DNA from: Brevibacterium yomogidense
GTDB lineage: Bacteria > Actinomycetota > Actinomycetes > Actinomycetales > Brevibacteriaceae
NCBI RefSeq assembly: GCF_016107685.1
Contig: NZ_JABASY010000007.1
Coordinates: 62,001-126,000, forward strand
DNA length: 64,000 bases
Reading direction: 5' to 3'
Shown here piece after piece: positions 24,628 to 33,104 of the stretch. Position 1 is the first letter of the stretch; each line of letters opens with the position of its first letter. The position numbers and the translations under genes are program-made. Below the pieces are notes generated by a model. That model was not told the origin of the DNA, searched no databases, and worked only from the letters and a program-made list of their open reading frames with translations.

Positions 24628-25289
24628 TGCGCGTCACGGATTTCAACGCCTTCCTGCCACGTCTGTCCGATGCGATCTTCGAGACGCTGCTCATGGTGGC
24701 CGTGTCCTTCCTGCTGGCGGGGGTCGTCGGCATCCTGCTGGGGCTCGTGCTCTACGCCTCGCGGAAGGGCAACCTGCTGGAGAGCAGGACGGTCTTCGCC
24801 GTCCTCAACTTCGTCATCAACATCGTCCGGCCGATCCCGTTCCTCATCGTCGCGGTGTCGCTCATCCCGCTGACCCGCGCGATCATGGGCACGAGCATCG
24901 GCCCCGTCGCCGCGATCGTGCCGCTCACCGTCGTCGCGAGCATGTCGATCGCCCGTATCGCGGAATCGAACCTCGTGTCCGTGGACCCAGGCGCCATCGA
25001 GGCCGGTGCCGCGATGGGTGCGAGCCCCTTGCGGATCCTCTTCACGATCGTCGTGCCGGAAGCGCTGGGCCCGCTCACGCTGGGGATGACCTACATCTTC
25101 GTGGCGCTCGTCGACGCGACAGCGGTCGCCGGTGTGATCGGCGGCGGAGGCCTGGGTGACCTCGCGATGCGCTACGGCTACCAGCGGTTCGACTGGCTGG
25201 TCGTCGCCGTGATCGTCGTCGTCCTCGTCCTGCTCGTGCAGTTCGCGCAGGCCCTGGGGAACTGGGTCGCACGGAAGGTCATGCACTGA
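24627..25289 (+). CDS. metI: Methionine ABC transporter permease
   Basis: 220 aa with five membrane segments. NIVRPIPFLIVAVSLIPLTRAIMGTSIGP and the EAA loop EAGAAMGASPLRILFTIVVPEALGPL are diagnostic of MetI. It overlaps metN by one base, so the two are co-translated. The C-terminus ends with a basic tail (NWVARKVMH). It probably works as a homodimer with a MetN dimer and an external MetQ-type protein. Confidence 0.93.
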   Translation: MRVTDFNAFLPRLSDAIFETLLMVAVSFLLAGVVGILLGLVLYASRKGNLLESRTVFAVLNFVINIVRPIPFLIVAVSLIPLTRAIMGTSIGPVAAIVPLTVVASMSIARIAESNLVSVDPGAIEAGAAMGASPLRILFTIVVPEALGPLTLGMTYIFVALVDATAVAGVIGGGGLGDLAMRYGYQRFDWLVVAVIVVVLVLLVQFAQALGNWVARKVMH

Positions 25290-25305
25290 GATCGAAAGAG
25301 GAATA

Positions 25306-25362
25306 ATGCCTGGTCAGGTGCACTATGCGCAACAGTGTCCCCTTTGGCTAACAATCGAGTAA
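25306..25362 (+). CDS. Possible 18-aa leader peptide
   Basis: A short frame, MPGQVHYAQQCPLWLTIE, starts 17 nt after metI and is preceded by AAGAGGAA at 2-nt spacing. Base composition is less GC-rich than the flanking genes. It could be a translated leader of the downstream binding-protein gene or chance. There is no second line of evidence. Confidence 0.2.
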   Translation: MPGQVHYAQQCPLWLTIE

Positions 25363-25497
25363 CGCCCTCGAATCAGTTTCCGTCCAGCTCTGTTCTGTGT
25401 CCGAGTCGGCTGTCAGACTGTGCTCAGGTCTTGCACAGGTGCCCGGCCGGACGTCGGAGTTCCCGCCTGTGCGTCAGTTCGCGAGGAGATCGAGCCG

Positions 25498-26493
25498 ATG
25501 GCGCTCCGAAGAATGATGACAGTGGCGGGTTCTGTTGCCGTGATCGCGCTGGGCCTCAGCGCCTGCGGTGCGACGGACAACGGTGACGACGCGTCGGTGG
25601 AAGCCGACGCCGGAAATGGTGACGTCGACTGGAGCGACTGCACCCCGGGCGAGGAGTCCGCGGAGGTCGACCTGGACTCCGAAGACGACAAGGACATCAC
25701 GATAGGTGCTTTCAACGGCTGGGACGAGTCCTATGCCGCGGCACACCTCACGAAGTACGCGCTCGAACAGGACGGCTTCACCGTGGCTGTCGAATCCTTC
25801 GACGCGGGCCCGGCATTCACCGCGGTCGCGCAGGGCGACATCGACTTCCTCATGGACAGCTGGCTGCCGGTCACGCACGAGGACTACATCCAGCAGTTCG
25901 GCGACGACATGGAGGCCCAGGGCTGCTGGTACATCGACGCGAAGAACACGATCGCAGTGAATGAGGACTCGCCCGCCCAGTCACTGGCGGACCTCAAGGA
26001 GATGGCGGACGAGTACGGCAGCACGATCTACGGCATCGAAGCGGGGGCGGGCCTCACCCGCATGACCGAAGAGAAGATGATCCCCACCTACGGCCTGGAG
26101 GACTGGGACTTCAAGATCTCGTCCACCCCGGCGATGCTCGCCCAGCTGCAGTCGTCGACAGACTCCGGTGAGAACATCGTCGTCACCCTGTGGCGTCCGC
26201 ACTGGGCGTACGACGCGTTCCCGGTCCGCGACCTCGAGGACCCGGAAGGCGCGATGGGTGCGGGCGAAGTGGTCTACAATTTCGCCTACTCCGGGTTCGG
26301 CGAGGACCACCCGCAGGTCGCCCAGCTGCTGAAGAACCTCGTCATCACGGACGAGAACCTCGCAAGCCTGGAGAACACCATGTTCTCGGAGGACAACTAC
26401 GCCGGGGAGAACCTCGATAAGGCAGTCGCCGAATGGGTCGAGGACAACGACACCTTCGTCGACGACTGGAAGGCGGGCGCACTGGCGGGCTGA
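25498..26493 (+). CDS. Glycine betaine/choline-type ABC substrate-binding lipoprotein (OpuAC/ProX)
   Basis: 331 aa from the ATG at 25498 (GAGGAG 9 nt upstream). Signal peptide with lipobox LGLSAC. The OpuAC domain is clear: DITIGAFNGWDESYAAAHL, FMDSWLPVTHEDY, and VTLWRPHWAYDAFPVRDL, with tryptophans that could form the aromatic box for a quaternary amine. No ProV/ProW-type partners follow, so it is an orphan that must serve a remote transporter. The neighbours metNI belong to another ABC class. A hairpin overlaps its stop codon. Confidence 0.87.
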   Translation: MALRRMMTVAGSVAVIALGLSACGATDNGDDASVEADAGNGDVDWSDCTPGEESAEVDLDSEDDKDITIGAFNGWDESYAAAHLTKYALEQDGFTVAVESFDAGPAFTAVAQGDIDFLMDSWLPVTHEDYIQQFGDDMEAQGCWYIDAKNTIAVNEDSPAQSLADLKEMADEYGSTIYGIEAGAGLTRMTEEKMIPTYGLEDWDFKISSTPAMLAQLQSSTDSGENIVVTLWRPHWAYDAFPVRDLEDPEGAMGAGEVVYNFAYSGFGEDHPQVAQLLKNLVITDENLASLENTMFSEDNYAGENLDKAVAEWVEDNDTFVDDWKAGALAG

Positions 26494-26526
26494 CACCGCC
26501 GCGGGGCAAACCGCGCGCCGGTGTCA
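26491..26526. terminator. Bidirectional terminator overlapping a stop codon
   Basis: TGACACCG (26491-26498) pairs with CGGTGTCA (26519-26526), with an inner GCGG/CCGC stem around GGCAAA. The TGA stop of the binding-protein gene is the first base triplet of the stem. It lies between convergent genes. Confidence 0.7.
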
Positions 26527-26538
26527 GAGGGGACTGCG

Positions 26539-27177
26539 TCAGAGGAGACCGTTCTTCTTCATGGTGCTGCGCCCCACCAGCCACAGCACCAGGCCCAAGA
26601 TGGTGATGACACCGCTGCCGATCGCACCGAACACACCGATGAAGACACCGCCGATCCCTCCCAGGATGCCTCCGACGTCCGTCGGCGGCCCGAGCGTGAC
26701 CTCCACATCCGGAACCGGTGCGCATGTGGTCGTGTAGGTTCCGGCGGACTCGGCTTCGAAGCCACCGTCGGACACGCGGGTCTCGCCGTTCAGCGTCACA
26801 CGATGGGCCCCCGGGCTCCTGATCTCGCGCGGCGCGGGTCCGGTGACAGTGCAGTTCGCATCTGCAGTGGCGACGACGGGCGGGGAGTCGGAGTAGACGT
26901 TCGGCTCACCGGGTTCACCGGGAACGTAGAACAGGAGGCGCTCGCCCTCCTCCAGCGTCACGTCCGTAGGACCGGCCACGACCGTTGTGTCCGATGCGGT
27001 GTCCGCAACGCGCGTGAAACCCGTGATGGCGACAATCGTGCCGATCACCAGGCACACGACGATGAGGGCCGCGCCGATCCAGAAGAGCACGCGCCCCACA
27101 GCGCGCATCCGCTTGCCCGGTGGGCGGACGTGGCCGGGATGTCCATCGGCTCCTGCCGCGTGCATGGGGTTCTCCAT
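26539..27177 (-). CDS. Membrane protein with two helices and an external domain
   Basis: 212 aa. I do not recognise the family. A short cytoplasmic N-terminus leads to helix 1 (VLFWIGAALIVVCLVIGTIVAITGF), then an extracytoplasmic beta-rich region of about 120 residues with two cysteines (ANCTVTG and TTTCAPV) that could form a disulfide, then a Gly-rich second helix (VFIGVFGAIGSGVITILGLVLWLVG) and a KKNGLL tail. ATG 27177 and ATG 27165 are both possible; the second has better ribosome-site spacing. Function unknown. Confidence 0.65.
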   Translation of the reverse strand: MENPMHAAGADGHPGHVRPPGKRMRAVGRVLFWIGAALIVVCLVIGTIVAITGFTRVADTASDTTVVAGPTDVTLEEGERLLFYVPGEPGEPNVYSDSPPVVATADANCTVTGPAPREIRSPGAHRVTLNGETRVSDGGFEAESAGTYTTTCAPVPDVEVTLGPPTDVGGILGGIGGVFIGVFGAIGSGVITILGLVLWLVGRSTMKKNGLL

Positions 27178-27333
27178 TCGGTTGTCGTCCCTCCGATTGT
27201 GCACCCAATGGCCCTTGCGCACGCATGCAGCGGGGTGGCTGATCCGCAACACGCAGCGGTGATGAGGGCCCATTGGCGGAATGATGACTGGATTTCCAGG
27301 TGCGGACGACGTGCACGCGCGTAGGGTGGAGGT

Positions 27334-27651
27334 ATGACTGAGTACGCTGGACAGCAGCTCACGGAAGCACTGCAGGACGCTCGACTCATCGACTGGCACG
27401 CCGCAGATGATGGCCTGCGCGCCACTTTCAACACGGGTGATTTCGTCACCGGCCTGGACTTCGTCCAGCGCATCGCGGCGGTTGCTGAAGATGCCGGACA
27501 CCACCCGGACCTGCTCCTCACATATCCGACTGTGGGGGTCCGCCTCATCAGCCACGACGTGAACGGGGTGACGGACCGGGACCTGCAGCTGGCCCGTCAG
27601 ATCAGCGATCTCGCGGTCGGCGCGGAGATCGAAGTCGCCCCCACCGACTGA
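27334..27651 (+). CDS. 4a-hydroxytetrahydrobiopterin dehydratase (PCD/DCoH family)
   Basis: 105 aa, normal family length. The signature ED-AGHHPDLLLTYPTVGVRLISHDVNGVTDRD contains the E-x3-HHP catalytic histidines and the downstream His and Asp. It recycles pterin after aromatic amino acid hydroxylation; in bacteria lacking a hydroxylase it may have another pterin role. TAGGGT is 6 nt before the ATG and GGAGG lies in that same spacer, so the gene can start leaderless. It stands alone upstream of the dehydratase gene. Confidence 0.9.
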   Translation: MTEYAGQQLTEALQDARLIDWHAADDGLRATFNTGDFVTGLDFVQRIAAVAEDAGHHPDLLLTYPTVGVRLISHDVNGVTDRDLQLARQISDLAVGAEIEVAPTD

Positions 27652-27733
27652 GAGGGCCGCGATAGCCTGACGGCGGCGCTGCGGGACTTGCGGTCGCAGC
27701 GCCGCCACTCGTGTCCCCTCCTGAAAGGCTCCC

Positions 27734-28666
27734 GTGCTCACTCGAAACGACGTCCTCGCCGCACAGGAGCGCATCCGTTCGCACGTGCGGCGCACCCCGA
27801 TGCTCGCCGTCGCAGGCGCGAACTCCTCTCCGTCGTTCCTCCTCAAGTGCGAATATCTTCAGCACACCGGATCGTTCAAGGCACGCGGCGCGTTCAACCG
27901 CGTGCTGTCGACGCTGGAGCGCGGAGAGCTCGACCCGGGTGTGGGGATCGTCGTCGCCTCAGGTGGGAACGCCGGGATGGCGAACGCGTACGCCGCACGT
28001 CAGGCAGGGGTGCCCGCCACGGTCTTCGTGCCGGAGACCGCTCCCCCCGTGAAGGTCGCTCGCCTCAGGGCGTACGGTGCCGTCGTCGAACAGGTCGGAT
28101 CGGAGTACGCGGAGGCGTTCGCCGCCGCGATGGAACACACGGAACACACCGGTGCCGTCTACTGCCACGCATACGATCAGCCGGAGATCACTGCCGGTGC
28201 TGGCACGATGACCGAGGAGATCCTCGAGGACGCCCCGGACGTCGACACGATCATCGTCGCTGTGGGCGGTGGCGGGCTGATCGCCGGGACTCTTGCTGCG
28301 GCGGAGGGCCGGGCGAAGGTCGTGGGTGTCGAGCCGGTGACGGCCGCGACGCTCGCGACCGCGCTGGAGGCGGGCGCACCGACCGATGTCGACGTGTCCG
28401 GCATCGCCGCGGATTCTCTGGGCGCGCGGAGGATCGGCGACATCTGCTTCGACACCGCCGGGCGCGTGGGCGTCACGAGCCTCCTGGTCGACGACGACGC
28501 GATCATCGCCGCACGCGCGGCGCTGTGGGAGGAGTTCCGGATCGCCGCAGAGCACGGTGCCGCAGCCGCCTACGCCGCGCTGCTGGCCGGCGCCTACGTG
28601 CCCGAGGCGGGGGAGCGGGTCGCGGTTGTCGTCTGCGGGGCGAACACGGATGTCTCGACTCTCTGA
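27734..28666 (+). CDS. Serine/threonine dehydratase (PLP-dependent, threonine-ammonia-lyase-like)
   Basis: 310 aa with GTG start. The PLP lysine is in TGSFKARGAFNR, the phosphate-binding loop is VGGGGLIAGT, and ASGGNAGMANAYAARQ binds the substrate. There is no C-terminal ACT domain, so it is the short, unregulated catabolic type. It deaminates serine or threonine to the 2-oxo acid. It converges with the lactate-dehydrogenase-like gene across a long-looped hairpin. A 3-hydroxyaspartate role is possible. Confidence 0.87.
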   Translation: MLTRNDVLAAQERIRSHVRRTPMLAVAGANSSPSFLLKCEYLQHTGSFKARGAFNRVLSTLERGELDPGVGIVVASGGNAGMANAYAARQAGVPATVFVPETAPPVKVARLRAYGAVVEQVGSEYAEAFAAAMEHTEHTGAVYCHAYDQPEITAGAGTMTEEILEDAPDVDTIIVAVGGGGLIAGTLAAAEGRAKVVGVEPVTAATLATALEAGAPTDVDVSGIAADSLGARRIGDICFDTAGRVGVTSLLVDDDAIIAARAALWEEFRIAAEHGAAAAYAALLAGAYVPEAGERVAVVVCGANTDVSTL

Positions 28667-28691
28667 GCGTCTGAGCGGAACAGTGCGTCGA

Positions 28692-28761
28692 CGAGACACC
28701 GTCCTCGAGTTCGAGACTCCGGTACGTTCCACAGTGTCTCGAGCATGAGTGCGGTGTCTCG
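28692..28761. terminator. Long-loop hairpin between convergent genes
   Basis: CGAGACACCG (28692-28701) pairs with CGGTGTCTCG (28752-28761). The loop holds an additional GTGTCTC (28734-28740) that competes for the left arm, and a CTCGAGTTCGAG patch. It may act as a terminator for both genes. Confidence 0.5.
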
Positions 28762-28788
28762 CCGATCGGGGTGCCGCCGGCTAGCGCC

Positions 28789-29742
28789 TCACACCCCTGC
28801 GGAGTCGAACGCGATCTGATCCGCTTCGCGCAGGATGCGGGCGCTCTCGTCGAGCTGCGCCTGCTCCTCGTCGGTGAGCTCCGGCGTGAGCACGCGTACC
28901 GCCCCTTCGCGTCCCAGCACGGTCGGCAGCCCGACGAAGGTGTCGTACTCCTCGCGGTAGGAGGCGACGGCCATGATCGCGTGGCTGTTGTCGACGATCG
29001 CCTCCGCGATCTGCGCGACGACTGCGCCGATCCCGTGCTGGCTGGCGCCGATGCCCTCGATGATCGAGATGTTCGAGTACTTCACGGCCTCGCGGATGCG
29101 ATGCTCGACGGTTGCGATATCCTCGCCCGTCTCTTCGATGAGGTCGAGGACGCGCCTGCCACCCACCCGGGCCGTGGACCACGCATACACCGCCGAGGTC
29201 CCGTGCTCACCCAGCACCATCGCATCGACCTCGCTCGCGGGCACCCCGAGCTCCTGCCCGATCCGGTAGCGGAATCGCACCGTGTCGATGGTCGTGCCGG
29301 ATGACAGGATCGTCATCTCTGGGGCGAGCCTCCGTGCGAGTGCCGCCAGCGGGTCCGGCGGATCGGTGACGACGAGGACGGTCGCCGTGGGGTCGACCTC
29401 CCGCAGCTGCCCGATCATGTCCGCGTAGGCGCGTGCGTTCGCGGGGATGAGGACGCGGCGACCGGCGTCGTCCGACCGGTCGGTCGCCCCGCCGTCCTTC
29501 TCGTTCACGCCTGCGGTGATGATGACGAGGTCGGCGCCTGCGAGGTCCGCATAGTCGCCGGCGCGCACCCGGGACCGTGAGGTTGCCGCCGCTGCGTACG
29601 TGAAGTCCTCCGCCAGTCCCACAGCCTTCGCGTGGGTGCGGTTCACGATGATGATCTCCGGGTCCACGCCGGTCGGGGCGATGAGGGAGGCGATGGTCGC
29701 CGCTGTGACGGCGCCCGCGCCGATGATGCCGATGCGCTTCAT
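28789..29742 (-). CDS. L-lactate/2-hydroxyacid dehydrogenase family protein, divergent
   Basis: 317 aa. NAD fold GIIGAGAVT, catalytic Asp130, Arg156 (DTVRFRYR) and His180 (GEHGTSAV) are present, so it is a lactate/malate-dehydrogenase-fold enzyme. Two signature positions differ: the NPVD motif reads DPPD, and the mobile loop is GVNEKDGGATDR instead of the usual NQKPGETR. Substrate preference may therefore differ from lactate. The ATG at 29742 follows GAGGAG by 8 nt; the frame extends 35 residues upstream without a site. Confidence 0.8.
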   Translation of the reverse strand: MKRIGIIGAGAVTAATIASLIAPTGVDPEIIIVNRTHAKAVGLAEDFTYAAAATSRSRVRAGDYADLAGADLVIITAGVNEKDGGATDRSDDAGRRVLIPANARAYADMIGQLREVDPTATVLVVTDPPDPLAALARRLAPEMTILSSGTTIDTVRFRYRIGQELGVPASEVDAMVLGEHGTSAVYAWSTARVGGRRVLDLIEETGEDIATVEHRIREAVKYSNISIIEGIGASQHGIGAVVAQIAEAIVDNSHAIMAVASYREEYDTFVGLPTVLGREGAVRVLTPELTDEEQAQLDESARILREADQIAFDSAGV

Positions 29743-29955
29743 AGAGGATGCTCCTCGTCGTCGAAGGTGGGGTTGTGCTCTGAGCCGTGCCGCAGAGCGT
29801 TCTGTGCGCCTGCGAGAGCCTCCGCCAGCATACTCGCCAAATTCCATTCCGTGAAGGACGCATTTCAGTAGGTGAAATCACTGCGTGAGCGCGCGGCTCG
29901 CGCCACGTGGCCCCAGCGCGACGGCCCCGCCCTCAACCCCGCCGCCACCACCTGA

Positions 29956-29972
29956 TATGATGAATCCATCAT
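29956..29972 (+). promoter_or_regulatory. Operator overlapping -10 and start codon of the ArsR gene
   Basis: ATGATG-AATC-CATCAT (29957-29972) is a perfect inverted repeat. TATGAT at 29956-29961 is a near-consensus -10, and the right arm includes the first bases of the ATG at 29971. Bound repressor would block both promoter and start, which fits autoregulation. Confidence 0.55.
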
Positions 29973-30396
29973 GTCATCAATCAGTGATCAACGGCCTCTG
30001 TACGAGATCAAGGCGAACCTCTTCAAGGGTCTCGCCCACCCCTTCCGCATCCGGATCCTCGAACTGCTGGCCGCGGCTCACGACCGCGCTCAGGTCGAGG
30101 CGCCCGCCGCCGAGCCCGGTGAGATGAGCGTCTCCGCCCTCCTCCGCGAGACGGAATTGGAGGCATCCCATCTGTCCCAGCACCTGGCTGTCCTGCGTCG
30201 TCACCGGCTCGTCGGCTCCCAACGGCGCGGCAGTCACGTCTACTATCGCCTGCTGCACACGCGCGTCGCAGACATGCTCGCCGTGGTGAGGTCCCTGGTC
30301 CTCGATACCCTGGCCGCGGACGAGAAACTGCTGGCGGAAGCCGGTACCCTCCCGAAGCTCCACACGACGCCGCTGGCGGAAGGAGAGCGCTCTTGA
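29971..30396 (+). CDS. ArsR-family winged-helix regulator
   Basis: 141 aa. FKGLAHPFRIRILELL opens the ArsR fold, and SHLSQHLAVLRRHRLVGSQRRGSHVYYRL is the recognition helix and wing. The metal-binding CxC of ArsR/SmtB is absent, so the signal is not a classic thiol-bound metal. The spacer between helices 1 and 3 is longer than usual (about 20 extra residues). The stop overlaps the transporter start by a few bases, so it very likely controls that transporter. Confidence 0.88.
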   Translation: MSSISDQRPLYEIKANLFKGLAHPFRIRILELLAAAHDRAQVEAPAAEPGEMSVSALLRETELEASHLSQHLAVLRRHRLVGSQRRGSHVYYRLLHTRVADMLAVVRSLVLDTLAADEKLLAEAGTLPKLHTTPLAEGERS

Positions 30397-32054
30397 ACCC
30401 TCTGAACGTCTGGAACCGCCTGCGTGGACTCCTGCCGGACCGCTCCGACTACGCGCAGCTGCGCACCACGTGGCGCGGTGACCTGGTCGGAGGCATCACC
30501 GTCGGCATCGTCGCGCTGCCGCTGGCGCTGGGCTTCGGCATCAGCTCCGGTCTCACCGCCAGTGAAGGCCTCATCACCGCGATCGTCGCCGGGTTCCTCG
30601 CCGCCGTCCTGGGCGGGTCGAACGTGCAGGTGTCCGGTCCGACGGGCGCGATGGTCGTCGTGCTGCTGCCGATCGTCGCCTCCCACGGGCCCGCCGCCGT
30701 GGCGGTCGTGTCGATCATGGCGGGCATCATCGTCGTGCTCGCGGGGCTGCTGCGGATGGGGCGTGCCGTCGGCGTGATCCCGTGGCCGGTCATCGAGGGC
30801 TTCACCCTGGGGATCGGCGTCATCATCTTCCTGCAGCAGATCCCGTCGATCATGTCGCCGGGCGGTGTGGGGGAGGGCGAGCACAGCACGAATGCGCTCA
30901 TCGCCGCGATCCAATCGATCGCGGACGCCGACTGGACCTACACCGCATGGGCGGCCGGTGCCGCCGTGCTCGTCATCGCCGTCATGCTGCTGGTCGACCG
31001 GCTGCACCCGGCGGTCCCGGGTTCGCTCCTGGGCATCATCATCGCGACCGTGCTCTGCCTCGTGCTCACCAACCCGCTGGCCGTCATCGGCACACTCCCG
31101 ACGGGGCTGCCCACCCCGTCCCTGCCGCAGTTCGCCATCGCCGACCTGTCGAGCCTGATGGGGCCGGCGCTGGCTGTCGCGGCACTCGCGGCGATCGAGT
31201 CGCTCCTGTCCGCCCGCGTCGCCGCCTCCATGGCGGAGACCGGTCCGTACAACGCGGACCGTGAGCTCGTGGGGCAGGGGATCGCGTCGGTGGGCTCGGG
31301 CCTGTTCGGCGGCATGCCCGCGACGGGCGCGATCGCGCGGACCGCAGTGAATGTGCGCTCCGGCGGCCGCTCCCGGCTGGCATCCGCCATCCACGCCGTC
31401 GTGCTGCTGGGCGTCGTCCTCTTCGCTGCGGGCCCTGTCGGGATGATCCCGCTCGCCGCGCTCGCGGGAGTCCTCATGCTCACGGCGTGGCGGATGATCA
31501 ACTGGATCACCGCCGCCTCCATCATGCGATCGACGCGAGCCGACGCTGCGTCGTTCATCCTCACCGCCATCGTGACGGTCGCGTTCGACCTCGTCGTCGC
31601 CGTCCTCATCGGCGTCGTCATCGCCGGCTTCTTCGCGATCCGCAACCTCTCCCGGCAGACGCGCGTCTCCCGGCAGCCGTTGCCCGGTGAGCCGCAGCCC
31701 GGCGACGAGAGGGTCGCGATCATCCGGGTCGACGGTCCGCTGATCTTCGCGGGCGCGGAGCGGGTCTTCGACGAGGTGATGGAGTTCGAGGGGGTCGTCG
31801 TCGTGATCCTGCGCATGTCGAGCGTCGAGGTGATCGACGCGACCGGCGCCCACGCACTGTCGGACATCGTCCAGACGCTGGAGCGCCGCGGGGTGACCGT
31901 CCTCATCAAGGGGGTGCAGCCTCGGCACGAAGAGCTCTTCCGCACGGTGGGCGTGCTGCGATCGCTCCGCCACGCCAACCACCTGTTCGAGGACCTCGAC
32001 GAAGCGATCGCACACGCGCGCAACCACGTCGAGAGGGCGGGGCTGCGGAACTGA
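30393..32054 (+). CDS. SulP family anion transporter with STAS domain
   Basis: 553 aa. The start is TTG at 30393, overlapping the upstream stop. The SulP core is clear: GDLVGGITVGIVALPLALGFG, SGPTGAMVVVLLPIV, and ESLLSARVAASMAETGPYNADRELVGQGIAS, with about 11-12 membrane helices. A STAS domain follows (about residues 440-545, VAIIRVDGPLIFAGAERVF). Members carry sulfate, bicarbonate or dicarboxylates; the substrate is not clear here. Coupling with an ArsR-type regulator without CxC is notable and suggests regulation by an unusual signal. Confidence 0.9.
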   Translation: MNPLNVWNRLRGLLPDRSDYAQLRTTWRGDLVGGITVGIVALPLALGFGISSGLTASEGLITAIVAGFLAAVLGGSNVQVSGPTGAMVVVLLPIVASHGPAAVAVVSIMAGIIVVLAGLLRMGRAVGVIPWPVIEGFTLGIGVIIFLQQIPSIMSPGGVGEGEHSTNALIAAIQSIADADWTYTAWAAGAAVLVIAVMLLVDRLHPAVPGSLLGIIIATVLCLVLTNPLAVIGTLPTGLPTPSLPQFAIADLSSLMGPALAVAALAAIESLLSARVAASMAETGPYNADRELVGQGIASVGSGLFGGMPATGAIARTAVNVRSGGRSRLASAIHAVVLLGVVLFAAGPVGMIPLAALAGVLMLTAWRMINWITAASIMRSTRADAASFILTAIVTVAFDLVVAVLIGVVIAGFFAIRNLSRQTRVSRQPLPGEPQPGDERVAIIRVDGPLIFAGAERVFDEVMEFEGVVVVILRMSSVEVIDATGAHALSDIVQTLERRGVTVLIKGVQPRHEELFRTVGVLRSLRHANHLFEDLDEAIAHARNHVERAGLRN

Positions 32055-32127
32055 GCGACTCTGTGGCGGGGCAGGGCGCCTCGGGTGCGGGTTTGTGCGA
32101 ATCTCTCGAAGATGGTGAGATCGGACT

Positions 32128-32994
32128 GTGTCGATCGACGTGACGGTTCCGGTATCACCAGCAGAGCTGGACGAGGTCGTGGACGCCCTGCGCGGCTGGC
32201 AGGCCGACGGCGAGCCGATGCAGCTGCACCCGGGTGACATCGGGTGGTTCTGGCGGTTCGGCACCCGGGTCATCGCGGAATCACTGCGGGTATGGCGGCG
32301 GAACGGGCGGATCGAGGCGGTCGGGCTGCTCGACGGTGCCGCCCTCCTGCGGCTGGGAGTCTCGCCCGAAGTGCGCGAGGATCCCGTCTTCCTGTGGCGG
32401 CTCGCCTCCGACGTCATGCGACCCGACCGGGGCGTCCTGCCGGCAGGAGGCGTTGCCGTCGAAGCACGCTTCGCGGGTGCCTTCCGCGACCTTCTGCTCG
32501 CGGGTGGCTGGCGCGACGGCGAACCGTGGACCCCGCTGTCCCGCGACCTCACGCAGACGGTCCGGGACCCCGGCGCGAGGGTGGAGGTCGCGACGCCGGA
32601 CACCGCCGACCTGCGCACCGCTGTGCAGCGGGCCGCGTTCTCCGGCTCCACGTTCTCGACGGCGAAGTGGCGCACGATGGCGGGCTGCCCCGTCTACCGC
32701 GACGCGCGCTGCCTGGTCGCCTACGACGACGACGGCACCGAGGTCGCGGCCGCCACCGCCTGGTCCGCAGGTCCCGGCCGGCCCGGGGTCCTCGAACCCG
32801 TCGGGGTCCACCCGCTCCATCGCGGGCTCGGCTACGGGCGGGCGATCACCGTCGCCGCAGCCGCTGCACTGCGCGACATGGGTGCGACGAGCGCCCTCGT
32901 GTGCACGGAGACTGCGAATGTCGCTGCTGTCGCCACGTACCGATCCGCGGGGTTCGAAGAGCACGCTGCGGTGCCCGACATCGAACGGGTGTGA
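32128..32994 (+). CDS. GNAT-family N-acetyltransferase
   Basis: 288 aa with GTG start. The C-terminal half holds the acetyl-CoA motif VGVHPLHRGLGYGRAIT and ends NVAAVATYRSAGFEEH, typical of GNAT enzymes. The N-terminal half (about 150 aa) looks like a degenerate first GNAT domain, so the protein may be a tandem-domain type. Substrate unknown. A hairpin lies 17 nt past its stop. Confidence 0.8.
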   Translation: MSIDVTVPVSPAELDEVVDALRGWQADGEPMQLHPGDIGWFWRFGTRVIAESLRVWRRNGRIEAVGLLDGAALLRLGVSPEVREDPVFLWRLASDVMRPDRGVLPAGGVAVEARFAGAFRDLLLAGGWRDGEPWTPLSRDLTQTVRDPGARVEVATPDTADLRTAVQRAAFSGSTFSTAKWRTMAGCPVYRDARCLVAYDDDGTEVAAATAWSAGPGRPGVLEPVGVHPLHRGLGYGRAITVAAAAALRDMGATSALVCTETANVAAVATYRSAGFEEHAAVPDIERV

Positions 32995-33010
32995 CGCGAC
33001 CGCGCGGGTG

Positions 33011-33041
33011 CTGCTGACTCTTCGAACGGAGTTGTCAGCAG
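33011..33041. terminator. Hairpin between convergent acetyltransferase genes
   Basis: CTGCTGAC (33011-33018) pairs with GTCAGCAG (33034-33041), extended by a short CTC/GAG stem after a small bulge. It follows the GNAT stop by 17 nt. Confidence 0.6.
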
Positions 33042-33104
33042 TGAGCCGGGTGTGGGTCATCGTCAGGAGCCATCGGCGCTGAGTCGGGTGTCAGCGGCGC
33101 GTCT

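Noticed and set aside
30243..32675. 810-residue open frame antisense to the SulP gene
   Set aside because: It is His/Asp/Arg/Gln-rich with no known motifs, and mirrors the codon bias of the SulP and ArsR genes, which have clear family motifs.
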